Positions 30,817 to 39,296 of a DNA stretch of 64,000 nucleotides are shown piece by piece. The position numbers were made by a program, and so were the translations under genes. The stretch comes from a virus. Numbering within the stretch: position 1 is the stretch's first letter; each line of letters starts with the position of its first letter. The notes below the pieces were generated by a model. The model was not told where the DNA came from, made no database searches, and saw nothing but the letters and a program-made list of their open reading frames with translations. Location: positions 1 to 64,000 of IMG/VR virus record IMGVR_UViG_3300024509_000014, one strand, 5' to 3'.

Positions 30817-30858
30817 GGGTAGGGGTTGGTCTTTGTCTTTCAGGGGTGGGGGTTGTCA
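30817..30858 (+). promoter_or_regulatory. G-rich leader before the polymerase gene
   Basis: A 42-base gap with four G-runs (GGGG, GGGG, GGGG, GGGGG) in two copies of an AGGGGTxGGGGTTG-like unit. The second copy serves as a strong Shine-Dalgarno. Could form a G-quadruplex with a long central loop, but this may be only a duplicated ribosome binding site. Confidence 0.35.
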
Positions 30859-32784
30859 ATGAGTTGGGTTCCGCTGCATTGTCACAGCATGTATAGCTTG
30901 CTTGATGGGCTTAGCAAGCCTGATGCTATTGCTAGCAGATGTGAGAAGTTGGGCTACAAGGCTTGTGCGATTACTGATCATGGCACGCTTTCCGGCGTCG
31001 CCGCTTTTTCCAAGGCCCTTCGCAAGAAAAATATCAAGCCGATCCTTGGGTCGGAATTTTATCTTTGTTCTGGACCCGCACACGACAAGCGCCCCGAGAA
31101 TGGATCGCTGTCGCACCTGTGTGTGTTGGCAAAGGGCGAGGAGGGATGGAAGAGACTCGTTCAAGCCTCGAGCGACTCGAACGACCCCAATCATTTTTAC
31201 CGCAAGCCTAGGCTGGACTTGGAGTTGCTGGCAAAACATGCGGACGGCAAGTTCATCGTTTTTTCTGGACATCCTGGTAGCGACCTCTGCAATGCCTTGT
31301 TTGAAAATCCCAAAGCTGCCTATGGCTGCCAGACATACGAGCAGGCCAGGGCAATGGTGCCTTCCGACTGGGAAAAGCGCCTTCTCGCAGTTACAAATCG
31401 ATACAGGAATCTGTTCGGGGACAAAAATTTTTGGATTGAGATCCAAGCTGTCGATCAGGACAACCTTCCGGCCGCTGCCGTGACGGTCAAGGCATTGCGT
31501 CATTTTGCCAAGAAATACAACATTAAAACGCTAGCTACTCCAGACGCCCACTATCCAGCCAGCGAAGATGCTGCGGATCAAAGAGTTCTGCTTTGTTCTG
31601 CTATGCAAACAACTCTTCCTACGATACACTCAGCATTATCCAAGCAAGAAGATGTTTCTCTTGGTGGTTTCTTCAGGTCTAATCGCTATCATATTCCAGA
31701 TTTTGATGAGGTGAAAGGCCTGCACACGCCTCAGGAAATTGATGCGTCTCTGGAGATCAGCGATTTATGCGGGGATTATGACATCCTTTCCAAACCTCAG
31801 CTGCCTGAGTTTGCCTGCCCCAACGGCATGAGTGCCGACGAGTATGTGCGTCAGCTTTGTCGTGAAGGCTGGAAAAAGAAATTGAAGCACGCTGCTCAGG
31901 GCACGCCTGAATTTGTCGCCTACGGCGATCGGGTCAAGAAAGAGCTTGGGGTTATCACCGAGGCTGGGTTGTCTGCCTACTTCCTGATCGTGTCTGAATA
32001 TTGCGATTGGGCGAGGAGCCAGGGGTGGTTGGTTGGCAAAGGACGCGGTTCTGGTGCCGGATGTCTGGTCAGCTACCTGCTCGGCATCACCAATGTTGAC
32101 CCCGTCAAATACAACCTGCTGTTTGAGCGTTTTTACAACGCAGGTCGCAACCAGCCTGGTCGCGTGAGCCTGCCGGATATTGATTGCGACTTCCCCATCT
32201 CGCACCGTGATGAAGTTGTGCAACACATGCGCGACCGCTACGGCGAGGATCGTGTTGCCCAGATGGTCACTTTTTCTAGACTACAGGGGCGTGCTGCCAT
32301 CAAGGATGTTTTAAGGGCGCATGAAAAGGGGACTTTCGATGAAATCAACAAGATTACCGACCATATTCCTGACGAGGCAGCCATCTCTGATGAACTTCAG
32401 GAAATGCGCGAGGAGACAGGCGAAGCATCAATCTTGATGTGGGCCTTGGAGAACAACGCCAAGGAACTAGCTCCCTGGTGTCGCATCGGAGACAGCGGTC
32501 AACTGGAAGGGCCTCTGGCCGTAGAGTTTGCCCAAGCTATCCGTCTTGAAGGAACTAAGCGAAATCAATCAAAACATGCGGCTGGCGTGGTGATTGCGCC
32601 TAGATCGTTGGCCGACTGCTGTCCTATGGTATTTGACAAGTCTACGAACCGTCGCATCTGCGGTGTGGAAATGTCCGACTTGGAAGCCATGGGCTTTGTC
32701 AAGTTTGACATCTTGGGGGTCGCAGCCCTCGACAAGATGCAAGGTGCTATTTCTTTGCTGAAGGGGGGGTCTGTCCGTGTTTGA
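30859..32784 (+). CDS. dnaE: DNA polymerase III alpha, N-terminal part (PHP and palm)
   Basis: 641 residues; ATG chosen because MSWVPLHCHSMYSLLDG aligns with the usual DnaE start. PHP domain with metal ligands HCHS, ITDHG and TPDAHY. Palm: KGRGSGAGCLVSYL, catalytic PDIDCDF (about residue 440) and the third Asp in VKFDILG (about 615). It ends just after this Asp, so all three catalytic aspartates are here but fingers, clamp-binding and OB regions are missing. These are in the gene at 33720. Overlaps the next gene by 8 bases. Confidence 0.88.
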   Translation: MSWVPLHCHSMYSLLDGLSKPDAIASRCEKLGYKACAITDHGTLSGVAAFSKALRKKNIKPILGSEFYLCSGPAHDKRPENGSLSHLCVLAKGEEGWKRLVQASSDSNDPNHFYRKPRLDLELLAKHADGKFIVFSGHPGSDLCNALFENPKAAYGCQTYEQARAMVPSDWEKRLLAVTNRYRNLFGDKNFWIEIQAVDQDNLPAAAVTVKALRHFAKKYNIKTLATPDAHYPASEDAADQRVLLCSAMQTTLPTIHSALSKQEDVSLGGFFRSNRYHIPDFDEVKGLHTPQEIDASLEISDLCGDYDILSKPQLPEFACPNGMSADEYVRQLCREGWKKKLKHAAQGTPEFVAYGDRVKKELGVITEAGLSAYFLIVSEYCDWARSQGWLVGKGRGSGAGCLVSYLLGITNVDPVKYNLLFERFYNAGRNQPGRVSLPDIDCDFPISHRDEVVQHMRDRYGEDRVAQMVTFSRLQGRAAIKDVLRAHEKGTFDEINKITDHIPDEAAISDELQEMREETGEASILMWALENNAKELAPWCRIGDSGQLEGPLAVEFAQAIRLEGTKRNQSKHAAGVVIAPRSLADCCPMVFDKSTNRRICGVEMSDLEAMGFVKFDILGVAALDKMQGAISLLKGGSVRV

Positions 32785-33067
32785 TGAAGAATCTGAAGAA
32801 GTTGGTCTTTCCAAGCGCATGGTGGCACACAATCTGGCTTTGTTGGACGCCCTTGCTGAAGCTTCTGAGGCCAAGAAACGCATGGCCGAGGAGATGGGCA
32901 ATGTCATCAAGGCGATCCTGATCAAATTCGGGGGGGAGATCACGCTGGATGGCACATTCATCGCCGCTGCTGAATCGCCAACCTGCACATTGAATCACGA
33001 GATTCTGTCCAACGGCGAAGTCCTGCGGTTTTGGGTCGAGGAAGTCGAAGAGGGGGACGACGAATGA
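32777..33067 (+). CDS. Small helical protein between polymerase halves, 96 aa
   Basis: GTG start with GGGGGG upstream, overlapping the polymerase stop. Residues 10-50 are helical and charged (LLDALAEASEAKKRMAEEMG), then a beta hairpin and an acidic end (WVEEVEEGDDE). No family recognised; might bridge the split polymerase or exonuclease. The stop overlaps the exonuclease start (ATGA). Confidence 0.5.
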   Translation: MFDEESEEVGLSKRMVAHNLALLDALAEASEAKKRMAEEMGNVIKAILIKFGGEITLDGTFIAAAESPTCTLNHEILSNGEVLRFWVEEVEEGDDE

Positions 33068-33720
33068 CCACCAACATCATCATTTGTTTTGACTTTGAGA
33101 CGGGCGGTTTGGACATCAGAACCACCGAGCCAATCGAAATCGCTGCGGTCGCCATCAACCCCAGGACTCTGTCGGTAGTGCCGGATGGCACATTCTACAG
33201 CCTGTGCAAGCCGACCGATTTCTCCCTCCTGCAAGACCAGGCTCTGGCCGTCAACGGCAAGACGCGTGACCAGCTGAGGGCTGCGCCTGAGCAGGAAGCG
33301 GTCTGGCGTTCTTTCTGTTCTTTCATCAAGCGGTTCAATCCCAAGGGGAACAGCTTCACGACGGCGCCCATTGCCGCCGGGAAAAACATCCGCGCTTTTG
33401 ACCTGCCGATTTTCAATCGTCTTTGCGCCAAGTACGGCTTTGCCGACAAGAACGGGGATCAAAACCTGTTCCATCGCCGGAAGGTCTATGACTTGGAGGA
33501 TCTGCTGGAGTTCTGGTTTCATGACTCCGAAGAGCTTCCCGATCGCAAGATGGACACCTTGCGCGGATATTTTGGGATGAGCCGGGACGGGGCGCATTCG
33601 GCCATGGTGGACACGAAACAGACGGCAGAATTGATCGTCCGCTTTTTGAAAGTGCATCGGTATTATGCCGCCAAAATCCCGTTCCGTGGAGCTTGCGCCA
33701 AGAACCCGGTGATCATCTGA
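33064..33720 (+). CDS. dnaQ: DnaQ-like 3'-5' exonuclease (proofreading)
   Basis: 218 residues. Exo I CFDFETGGLD, Exo II AGKNIRAFDLPIF, Exo III HSAMVDTKQTAELI give the DEDDh set. Expected to proofread for the DnaE-like polymerase. Its gene lies between the two polymerase parts; the stop overlaps the start of the second (TGATG), so the four genes are probably translated as one coupled unit. Confidence 0.83.
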   Translation: MTTNIIICFDFETGGLDIRTTEPIEIAAVAINPRTLSVVPDGTFYSLCKPTDFSLLQDQALAVNGKTRDQLRAAPEQEAVWRSFCSFIKRFNPKGNSFTTAPIAAGKNIRAFDLPIFNRLCAKYGFADKNGDQNLFHRRKVYDLEDLLEFWFHDSEELPDRKMDTLRGYFGMSRDGAHSAMVDTKQTAELIVRFLKVHRYYAAKIPFRGACAKNPVII

Positions 33721-35351
33721 TGGCCGAGTATCACATGTCCTGTGGTTGTTCCTGGCCGATAGTCGGGGATTCGCCACGCCAAGGCGCTCTTCCCCTGCTT
33801 GATGTCGATGTGTCCAAGCTGCCGGATTGTCATCTGGCCTGGGACATCATGTCGATTGGCAATACCAAGGGTGTCTTCCAGCTGGAAAGCCGGCTGGGGG
33901 CAACCTGGGCCAAAAAGCTCAGGCCCAGGAATGACGAGCACCTTTCGGCTTTGGGCGCTTTGTTGCGCCCGGGCTGTTTGGCCGCCAAAGACGAGAACGG
34001 CATCAGCCTGACCGAACACTACTGCCGTCGCGTCAACAAAGAAGAGCCTGCTGACTCGTTCGACCCCGCCCTAGACGAAATACTCGGGCCGACTGAGCAG
34101 ATTTTGGTTTATCAAGAACAAGCCATGCAGATTGGAGCAAAGTTTGCTGGCTTCGATCTTAAAAATGTCGACAGGCTACGCAAGGCCATCGGCAAGAAGG
34201 ATCAGAAGGAAATGGCCGAGGTCAAGCGGCTTTTCCTTGAGGGGGCAGAAAAGGTCAAGGTCGTTTCCATGGATGTGGCCGAGACCGTTTGGGGCTGGAT
34301 CGAGAAGGCTGGACGGTACTCTTTCAACAAGTCCCACAGCATGAGCTACGGGCTGACTGGGTACGACACCGCCTATCTCAAGTCCCACTTCCCGGTGCAG
34401 TTCTATACCTCGTGGCTGGCCTACGCCGAAGACAAGGTTGATCCGGATCAGGAAGTCATGGAGTTGGTCGAGGATGCCCGCAGGGCCGGGATCACCGTGT
34501 TTCCGCCCGATGTCCGCCACAAACAGATGATTTTCTGGACAGATGGCGTCGATATCTTTTTCGGGCTGTCAAACATCAAGGGGTTGGGACAGTCCAATCT
34601 ACACAAGCTGTTTGAGATTATGGAAAAAGCCGAGAAGGATTTGGGCAAGAAATCCACCGAATTCACTTGGGTCGAATGGCTTGTGCATGTTGCCGCAGAA
34701 ACACCTTCGGTGAATCACAAGCTGATCATGGCGGGCGCCCTGGATTGGGCGGGACGCAAGCGGCAACGAATGCTGGCCGAGATCGATGTTGTCGCCTCGC
34801 TCACCAAGAAGGAGCAGGCCTGGATTCTGAAGAACTGCAATGGAGACGAGCCGTTTGTCGATGTGCTTCGACGGTTGGCCAAACCGAAGAAGGAAGGCGG
34901 TGGTGTGGCCAATGTGAAACGCGGGTCTCTGGTGAATGGCCAGGCGACCCTTCTGGAGAATCCACCCACCCCGTTGAGCGACCATCCGGCTTGGATGGCT
35001 TGGGCAGAAGAGCAGGTCTTTGGGTTCGCCCTGACCTGTTCTCGCGTTGACGGTTGCGATCTGGGTGACGCAAACACGACCTGCGGCGAATTCTTGGCTG
35101 GAAAGACTGGATTTCTTCTCCTTGGCGTTGAGGTGAGAGGGGTCAGGTCGTTTAAGACAAAGAAAGGGACCATGATGGCTTTCCTTTCTCTATCGGATTC
35201 GTCCGGGATGCTGGACGATGTGGTGTGTTTCTCTGAGCCTTGGGAGGAGTACAAGCATCTCCTGTCTGAGGGGAACACGGTTTTGGTGCAGGGCGAACGA
35301 GACCCCAAGAAAGGTTCGTTGGTCGTGCGCAAGGTTTTTCAGATGTCATGA
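33720..35351 (+). CDS. dnaE: DNA polymerase III alpha, C-terminal part (fingers, OB)
   Basis: 543 residues from ATG 33720. A short extension with a CGC cysteine pair (MSCGCSWPIVGDSP) precedes DnaE sequence that resumes at GNTKGVFQLES (about residue 50), then fingers (YQEQAMQIGAKFAGF, FNKSHSMSYGLTGYDTAYLK), the helix-hairpin-helix/clamp region and an OB domain (GVRSFKTKKGTMMAFLSL, LVQGERDP). No intein-like sequence at its start. It must pair with the upstream half to make a working polymerase. Confidence 0.87.
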   Translation: MAEYHMSCGCSWPIVGDSPRQGALPLLDVDVSKLPDCHLAWDIMSIGNTKGVFQLESRLGATWAKKLRPRNDEHLSALGALLRPGCLAAKDENGISLTEHYCRRVNKEEPADSFDPALDEILGPTEQILVYQEQAMQIGAKFAGFDLKNVDRLRKAIGKKDQKEMAEVKRLFLEGAEKVKVVSMDVAETVWGWIEKAGRYSFNKSHSMSYGLTGYDTAYLKSHFPVQFYTSWLAYAEDKVDPDQEVMELVEDARRAGITVFPPDVRHKQMIFWTDGVDIFFGLSNIKGLGQSNLHKLFEIMEKAEKDLGKKSTEFTWVEWLVHVAAETPSVNHKLIMAGALDWAGRKRQRMLAEIDVVASLTKKEQAWILKNCNGDEPFVDVLRRLAKPKKEGGGVANVKRGSLVNGQATLLENPPTPLSDHPAWMAWAEEQVFGFALTCSRVDGCDLGDANTTCGEFLAGKTGFLLLGVEVRGVRSFKTKKGTMMAFLSLSDSSGMLDDVVCFSEPWEEYKHLLSEGNTVLVQGERDPKKGSLVVRKVFQMS

Positions 35352-35360
35352 GGTGAATTC

Positions 35361-35783
35361 GTGAACAATTGCATTTTCATTGGGAACTTCGTGCGTGACC
35401 CCGAGCTTCAGAGCGTGGGGGCTGAACACCGCGTGGCAAAATTTGCCATCGCTGTCAACGGTGGCCGCAAGAACCGCAACGGAGAGGAGGAGGTCGCATT
35501 CATTGAGTGCGAAGCCTGGGACAAATCCGCTGACACCATCAGCAAGTACATGAAGAAGGGGTCGAAGATCGCCATCCAGGCGACCGCACGCACCGACACC
35601 TGGACTGACAAGTCGAGTGGCACCAAGCGTTCGACCTTGCGTTTTCGGGTGAACAACTTCACCTTCCTGGGAGCCAAGAACACCGAAGCCAGATCGGATA
35701 AGGCCGTAGCAGCCGGGGTGGGTGCCGAGGACGAGGGTGTCGGTTTTGCCAGTGGTGCTGACGGCGAAGAAATCCCCTTCTGA
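35361..35783 (+). CDS. ssb: Single-stranded DNA-binding protein
   Basis: 140 residues, GTG start. OB-fold SSB pattern (IFIGNFVRDPELQ, VAKFAIAVNGG, FIECEAWDKSADTISKYMKKG), flexible Gly/Ala middle and the acidic tip GEEIPF that recruits partners. Coats single-stranded DNA at the fork. Ends the replication block before the glycosylation island. Confidence 0.9.
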   Translation: MNNCIFIGNFVRDPELQSVGAEHRVAKFAIAVNGGRKNRNGEEEVAFIECEAWDKSADTISKYMKKGSKIAIQATARTDTWTDKSSGTKRSTLRFRVNNFTFLGAKNTEARSDKAVAAGVGAEDEGVGFASGADGEEIPF

Positions 35784-35791
35784 GAAAAACA

Positions 35792-37393
35792 ATGGCACGC
35801 ATCCTTCTGGTTGGTGAGGCGACTTGGTTGCAGACTGGCTATGCCACATACGCAAGCCAGATTGCCCACAAGCTTAAAGCAGCCGGTCATGAGATCGGGG
35901 AGTTGGCTTGTTACGGTGTTCCAAGTGATCCGAGGCGGGCGTCAAGCCCGTGGCCGGCTTTCTTCGTGACCACGAACACGGACAACTATCCGCCTCTGGC
36001 CATCAACCAGTCCAATCCCGCGCTGGGGGCCACGATCTTTGAGGAAACCGTCCTGCGTTTCAAGCCGGATGTTGTTATCTCATTGCGTGACCCCTGGCAG
36101 GATGCGTTCATTGCTTATTCGCCGCTGCGTTCTTACTATCGCTGGGTGTTCATGCACCCCGTCGACGGCGAACCTCAGGATGACGAATGGATTTCGGTAT
36201 TGAATCAGGCCGATGCCGTACTGTGTTATTCGGAATACGGCCTGAATGTCCTGAAGCAGTATCCCGGCCTAAACCTGGCCGGGGTCGCTTCCCCCGGAGC
36301 TGAGCCGGATGTATTCTTCCCGCACTCTCAGCACGAATCCCGCGAGGCTCTGAACATCCCGCAGGATGCCCTGGTCGTGGGCACGGTGATGCGCAACCAG
36401 GGGCGCAAGCTGTACCCCGATCTTTTTGAAAGTTTCAAGAAGTTGCTGGACACGGCACCATCCCACATAGCCGACCGACTTTACCTGTACTGCCACACGG
36501 CTTGGCCCGATGTTGGCTGGGACATGCCCAAGTACCTGCTGCGACACGGTGTTGCCCACAGAACCCTGTTCACATTCGCCTGCAAGAAGTGCGATCGGGC
36601 CTCTGCCCTGCTCTGGCAGATGCCAGCCGGGTACTGTCCGTACTGCGCAAGTGGCGAATTAACCACCCCCGGCGTGGCTTCCGGCCTTCCTAGGTCGTTC
36701 ATGCGGCCGGTGTATTCATCCATGGACGTATTCGTGCAATACTCGGTGTGCGAGGGCTTCGGAATGCCGCAGGTTGAAGCAGCCTGTTGTGGTGTCCCGG
36801 TGGTCTCGGTTGACTTCACCGCCATGTCTTCTGTGGCCTCGGCTATCGGGGCCGAAACCATCCCAGTCCAACGCGCTTTCCCCGAATTGGAAACCGGACG
36901 GATGATGGCTTTGCCGGACAACAATGCCTTGGTGTCCGCCCTGACCAACCTCTTCTCGTCGCCGCCCGCATTGCGTCGAGCGATTGGTCAAAAACATAGA
37001 GATATGGCTAGTGCTACATTCAGCTATGAAAAAGCAGCTAATGTGTGGCTAAATACAATATCAAGCTTGCAAAAACCAACAAAAAGCTATCAAGATAATA
37101 AAAGAATATTGCCTAATTTATCTAAACCAGAAGAATATCTATCAAATAAAGAATGGGTTGACAAGGCTTTTGTTTCAGCCCTGGGAATCTCTTCTGCTCA
37201 GGCCGGATACCTAGCCCAAAGGATGCTGCGGGATCTTTCTCGTGGTTATTGTGATACCACTTTTGTCCCCTCTCAATACACAAGTTTTGGCCCGGGTGGC
37301 AAGCTGGGAGCTTTCAACCGGGAACATGCTTGGGAACAACTGTGTGCCGAACGTCACAGGATTGAGTTTTGGGAGGAAATGCGGGCATCATGA
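35792..37393 (+). CDS. GT-B glycosyltransferase with inserted zinc ribbon
   Basis: 533 residues. GT4-like layout: MARILLVGEATWLQTGYATY, linker ASPGAEPDVFFP, VGTVMRNQGRKLYPDLFESF and the donor motif YSVCEGFGMPQVEAACCG. An extra segment with CKKC...CPYC (residues about 267-287) looks like a zinc ribbon. The DNA of residues about 400-455 (36990-37160) is much more AT-rich than the rest of the gene. Overlaps the next gene by 4 bases. Acceptor unknown. Confidence 0.82.
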   Translation: MARILLVGEATWLQTGYATYASQIAHKLKAAGHEIGELACYGVPSDPRRASSPWPAFFVTTNTDNYPPLAINQSNPALGATIFEETVLRFKPDVVISLRDPWQDAFIAYSPLRSYYRWVFMHPVDGEPQDDEWISVLNQADAVLCYSEYGLNVLKQYPGLNLAGVASPGAEPDVFFPHSQHESREALNIPQDALVVGTVMRNQGRKLYPDLFESFKKLLDTAPSHIADRLYLYCHTAWPDVGWDMPKYLLRHGVAHRTLFTFACKKCDRASALLWQMPAGYCPYCASGELTTPGVASGLPRSFMRPVYSSMDVFVQYSVCEGFGMPQVEAACCGVPVVSVDFTAMSSVASAIGAETIPVQRAFPELETGRMMALPDNNALVSALTNLFSSPPALRRAIGQKHRDMASATFSYEKAANVWLNTISSLQKPTKSYQDNKRILPNLSKPEEYLSNKEWVDKAFVSALGISSAQAGYLAQRMLRDLSRGYCDTTFVPSQYTSFGPGGKLGAFNREHAWEQLCAERHRIEFWEEMRAS

Positions 37394-38520
37394 ACGACAT
37401 CCTCTACATTGGCAATTTTCATGACGGAACGGGTTATGCCAGGGCCTGTTGCGAGACAGCCATTGCGTTAGAGGAGGCTGGAGCCAGAGTTATTTGTCGG
37501 CCAATCACCTTCAACGGTGCCTCCCACCCCTGCCATGAGAAAATCTACGGGCTGGAAGAACGCGCTATGCCCGCCAGGTTTGATGCGGTCATTCAGCACA
37601 CCCTGCCGCCCATCATGAAGTTTGACCGCAGGCTCGGTCTGAATGTGGCCAATTTTTACTACGAGGCTAGCAGGTTCACCAGCGCAGGGTGGGATTTGCA
37701 CCTGAACATGATGGATGTGGTTGTCACGACACCAGGAATCTCAACGAAAGCTTGCTCCAACAGTCGGGTGAACAAGCCGACCATCAGCCTGCCCCTACCC
37801 AGCGATGTCCATCGCTATCTGAAAAAGTATCCGGTTCCGGATTTCATTCGACAGTACGTCAACGAGAAGAAGTTTGTCTTCTACACGATCGGCGAGAATG
37901 TCCGACGCAAAAATTTGGGTGGGTTGATCAAGGCCTATTACAGCGAGTTTCTGCCGACCGAAAATGTCGTGCTCGTCATCAAGACAAACGGCGATCCGCG
38001 CCATGTCCAATCGATGATGCGCGAGATCGGACAGGGCATGAAACTGCCTTATCTTCCAGAAATAGTCGTGATCACGGAACGGTTGACAGAAGATCAGCTG
38101 ATGGGTCTTCATGCTCACGGATCATGTTTTGTCCAGGCCTCTTGTGGTGAAGCCTGGTCTTATCCGGCCTTTGACGCAATGGCGATGGGCAGGACTCCGG
38201 TTGTGCCAGACACCGGAACCTATCGCTCCTATATCTCGGATGAGACCGGCTATCTCGTTCCCGTCTACGACGAGCCATGCTCGGGCGGTCAGGACGAGTC
38301 AGCCGAGCTTTACCGTGGCGACGAACAATGGGAGGTTCCTTTTACCAAGGATCTGTCCCATGCGATGCGAAGGGCTTACAGGGAGGATGACCAGCGTCAA
38401 GCGAAAGCTTCGCTCGGTCTGGAAGTGGCGTACCAATTCATCCCCCTGAAGGTCGGCAAGACCTTCCTGGAGGCTCTTGACCATGCGACGCAAAAACAAG
38501 CTGTGGACCGATTTTCTTGA
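37390..38520 (+). CDS. GT-B glycosyltransferase (GT4-like)
   Basis: 376 residues; ATG 37390 chosen over an in-frame upstream alternative because it overlaps the preceding stop and has GGGAGGAAA upstream. N-terminal YIGNFHDGTGYARACCETA, then FYTIGENVRRKNLGGLIKAY and donor region QASCGEAWSYPAFDAMAMG with conserved Glu. Typical two-Rossmann GT4 protein. Overlaps phoH by 38 bases. Confidence 0.82.
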   Translation: MNDILYIGNFHDGTGYARACCETAIALEEAGARVICRPITFNGASHPCHEKIYGLEERAMPARFDAVIQHTLPPIMKFDRRLGLNVANFYYEASRFTSAGWDLHLNMMDVVVTTPGISTKACSNSRVNKPTISLPLPSDVHRYLKKYPVPDFIRQYVNEKKFVFYTIGENVRRKNLGGLIKAYYSEFLPTENVVLVIKTNGDPRHVQSMMREIGQGMKLPYLPEIVVITERLTEDQLMGLHAHGSCFVQASCGEAWSYPAFDAMAMGRTPVVPDTGTYRSYISDETGYLVPVYDEPCSGGQDESAELYRGDEQWEVPFTKDLSHAMRRAYREDDQRQAKASLGLEVAYQFIPLKVGKTFLEALDHATQKQAVDRFS

Positions 38521-39226
38521 AGATGATAATGACCCAGAACTGATTCCGTGGCAACAAGTTAGGGACGCCGATGTTGAAAAACGGTTTGATGCTAAGAAGC
38601 CTGTTAAGAAGATCAAGGCCAGGACGCCCAACCAACAGAACTACATCAACAATATTGAGGCCTGCACTCTGACTATCTGCACTGGCCCGGCTGGTTGCGG
38701 TAAAACCTACATCCCCTGCGGTCTCGCCGCCAACTGGCTCCACGAGAACAAGATCGAAAAGGTCATTCTGACCCGACCCATCGTTGAGTGCGGTCAAAGG
38801 CTGGGCGCCCTGCCTGGCACTTTGGGTGAAAAGACCGACCCTTTCATGGCCCCCATGTTTGATGCCTTCGGGGATTTTCTCGACCCGGGATTCCTCAAGC
38901 ACTGCCGGAACAAGGAGACCATTGAGGTGGTCCCCCTGGAAACGATGCGCGGTCGAACATTCCACAACTCGGTGATCATTCTGGACGAGGCCCAGAATGT
39001 GACCCGTCGCCAGATGAAAATGTTTCTCACCCGTTTTGGTGAGAATTCCAAGGTCATCGTTTGCGGAGACGTTACCCAGACAGACTTGCCCCACTCTGAA
39101 GGCAATCCGCTCATCTGGGTGTGGGAAAAGTTAGGTCATCCTGACATCGCCAAGGTCACTCTGGGGCCAGAAGATGTTCAGCGCCATGGCTTAATTCGCC
39201 ATATCCTTGAGCGTTTGGGAGACTGA
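38483..39226 (+). CDS. phoH: PhoH-like P-loop ATPase
   Basis: 247 residues; ATG 38483 with GGAGG 9 bases upstream. Walker A CTGPAGCGKTYI, VILTRPIVECGQRLGALPG, Walker B VIILDEAQNVT and sensor GDVTQTDL are the PhoH signature. A common phage ATPase of unclear role (RNA- or phosphate-related). Inserted among glycosyltransferase genes; followed by a structured leader. Confidence 0.88.
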   Translation: MRRKNKLWTDFLEDDNDPELIPWQQVRDADVEKRFDAKKPVKKIKARTPNQQNYINNIEACTLTICTGPAGCGKTYIPCGLAANWLHENKIEKVILTRPIVECGQRLGALPGTLGEKTDPFMAPMFDAFGDFLDPGFLKHCRNKETIEVVPLETMRGRTFHNSVIILDEAQNVTRRQMKMFLTRFGENSKVIVCGDVTQTDLPHSEGNPLIWVWEKLGHPDIAKVTLGPEDVQRHGLIRHILERLGD

Positions 39227-39235
39227 CCCCTGTGC

Positions 39236-39296
39236 GGCATGGGTAAGATCGTTAGCGACGGCCATCCGGGCCGTTTCAACGGGTCTTATCCATGCC
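39236..39296 (+). promoter_or_regulatory. Nested hairpin containing the next start codon
   Basis: Outer 13-base-pair stem GGCATGGGTAAGA / TCTTATCCATGCC (one G-T pair), inner stem ACGGCC / GGCCGT at 39258-39274. Together they fill almost the whole gap between phoH and the next glycosyltransferase. The ATG at 39292 lies inside the outer 3' arm and no good Shine-Dalgarno is present, so initiation should depend on opening the structure. Confidence 0.65.

Noticed and set aside
30859-35351. Split intein rejoining the DnaE halves
   Set aside because: Neither the end of the first half nor the start of the second has splicing blocks or the terminal HN residues.
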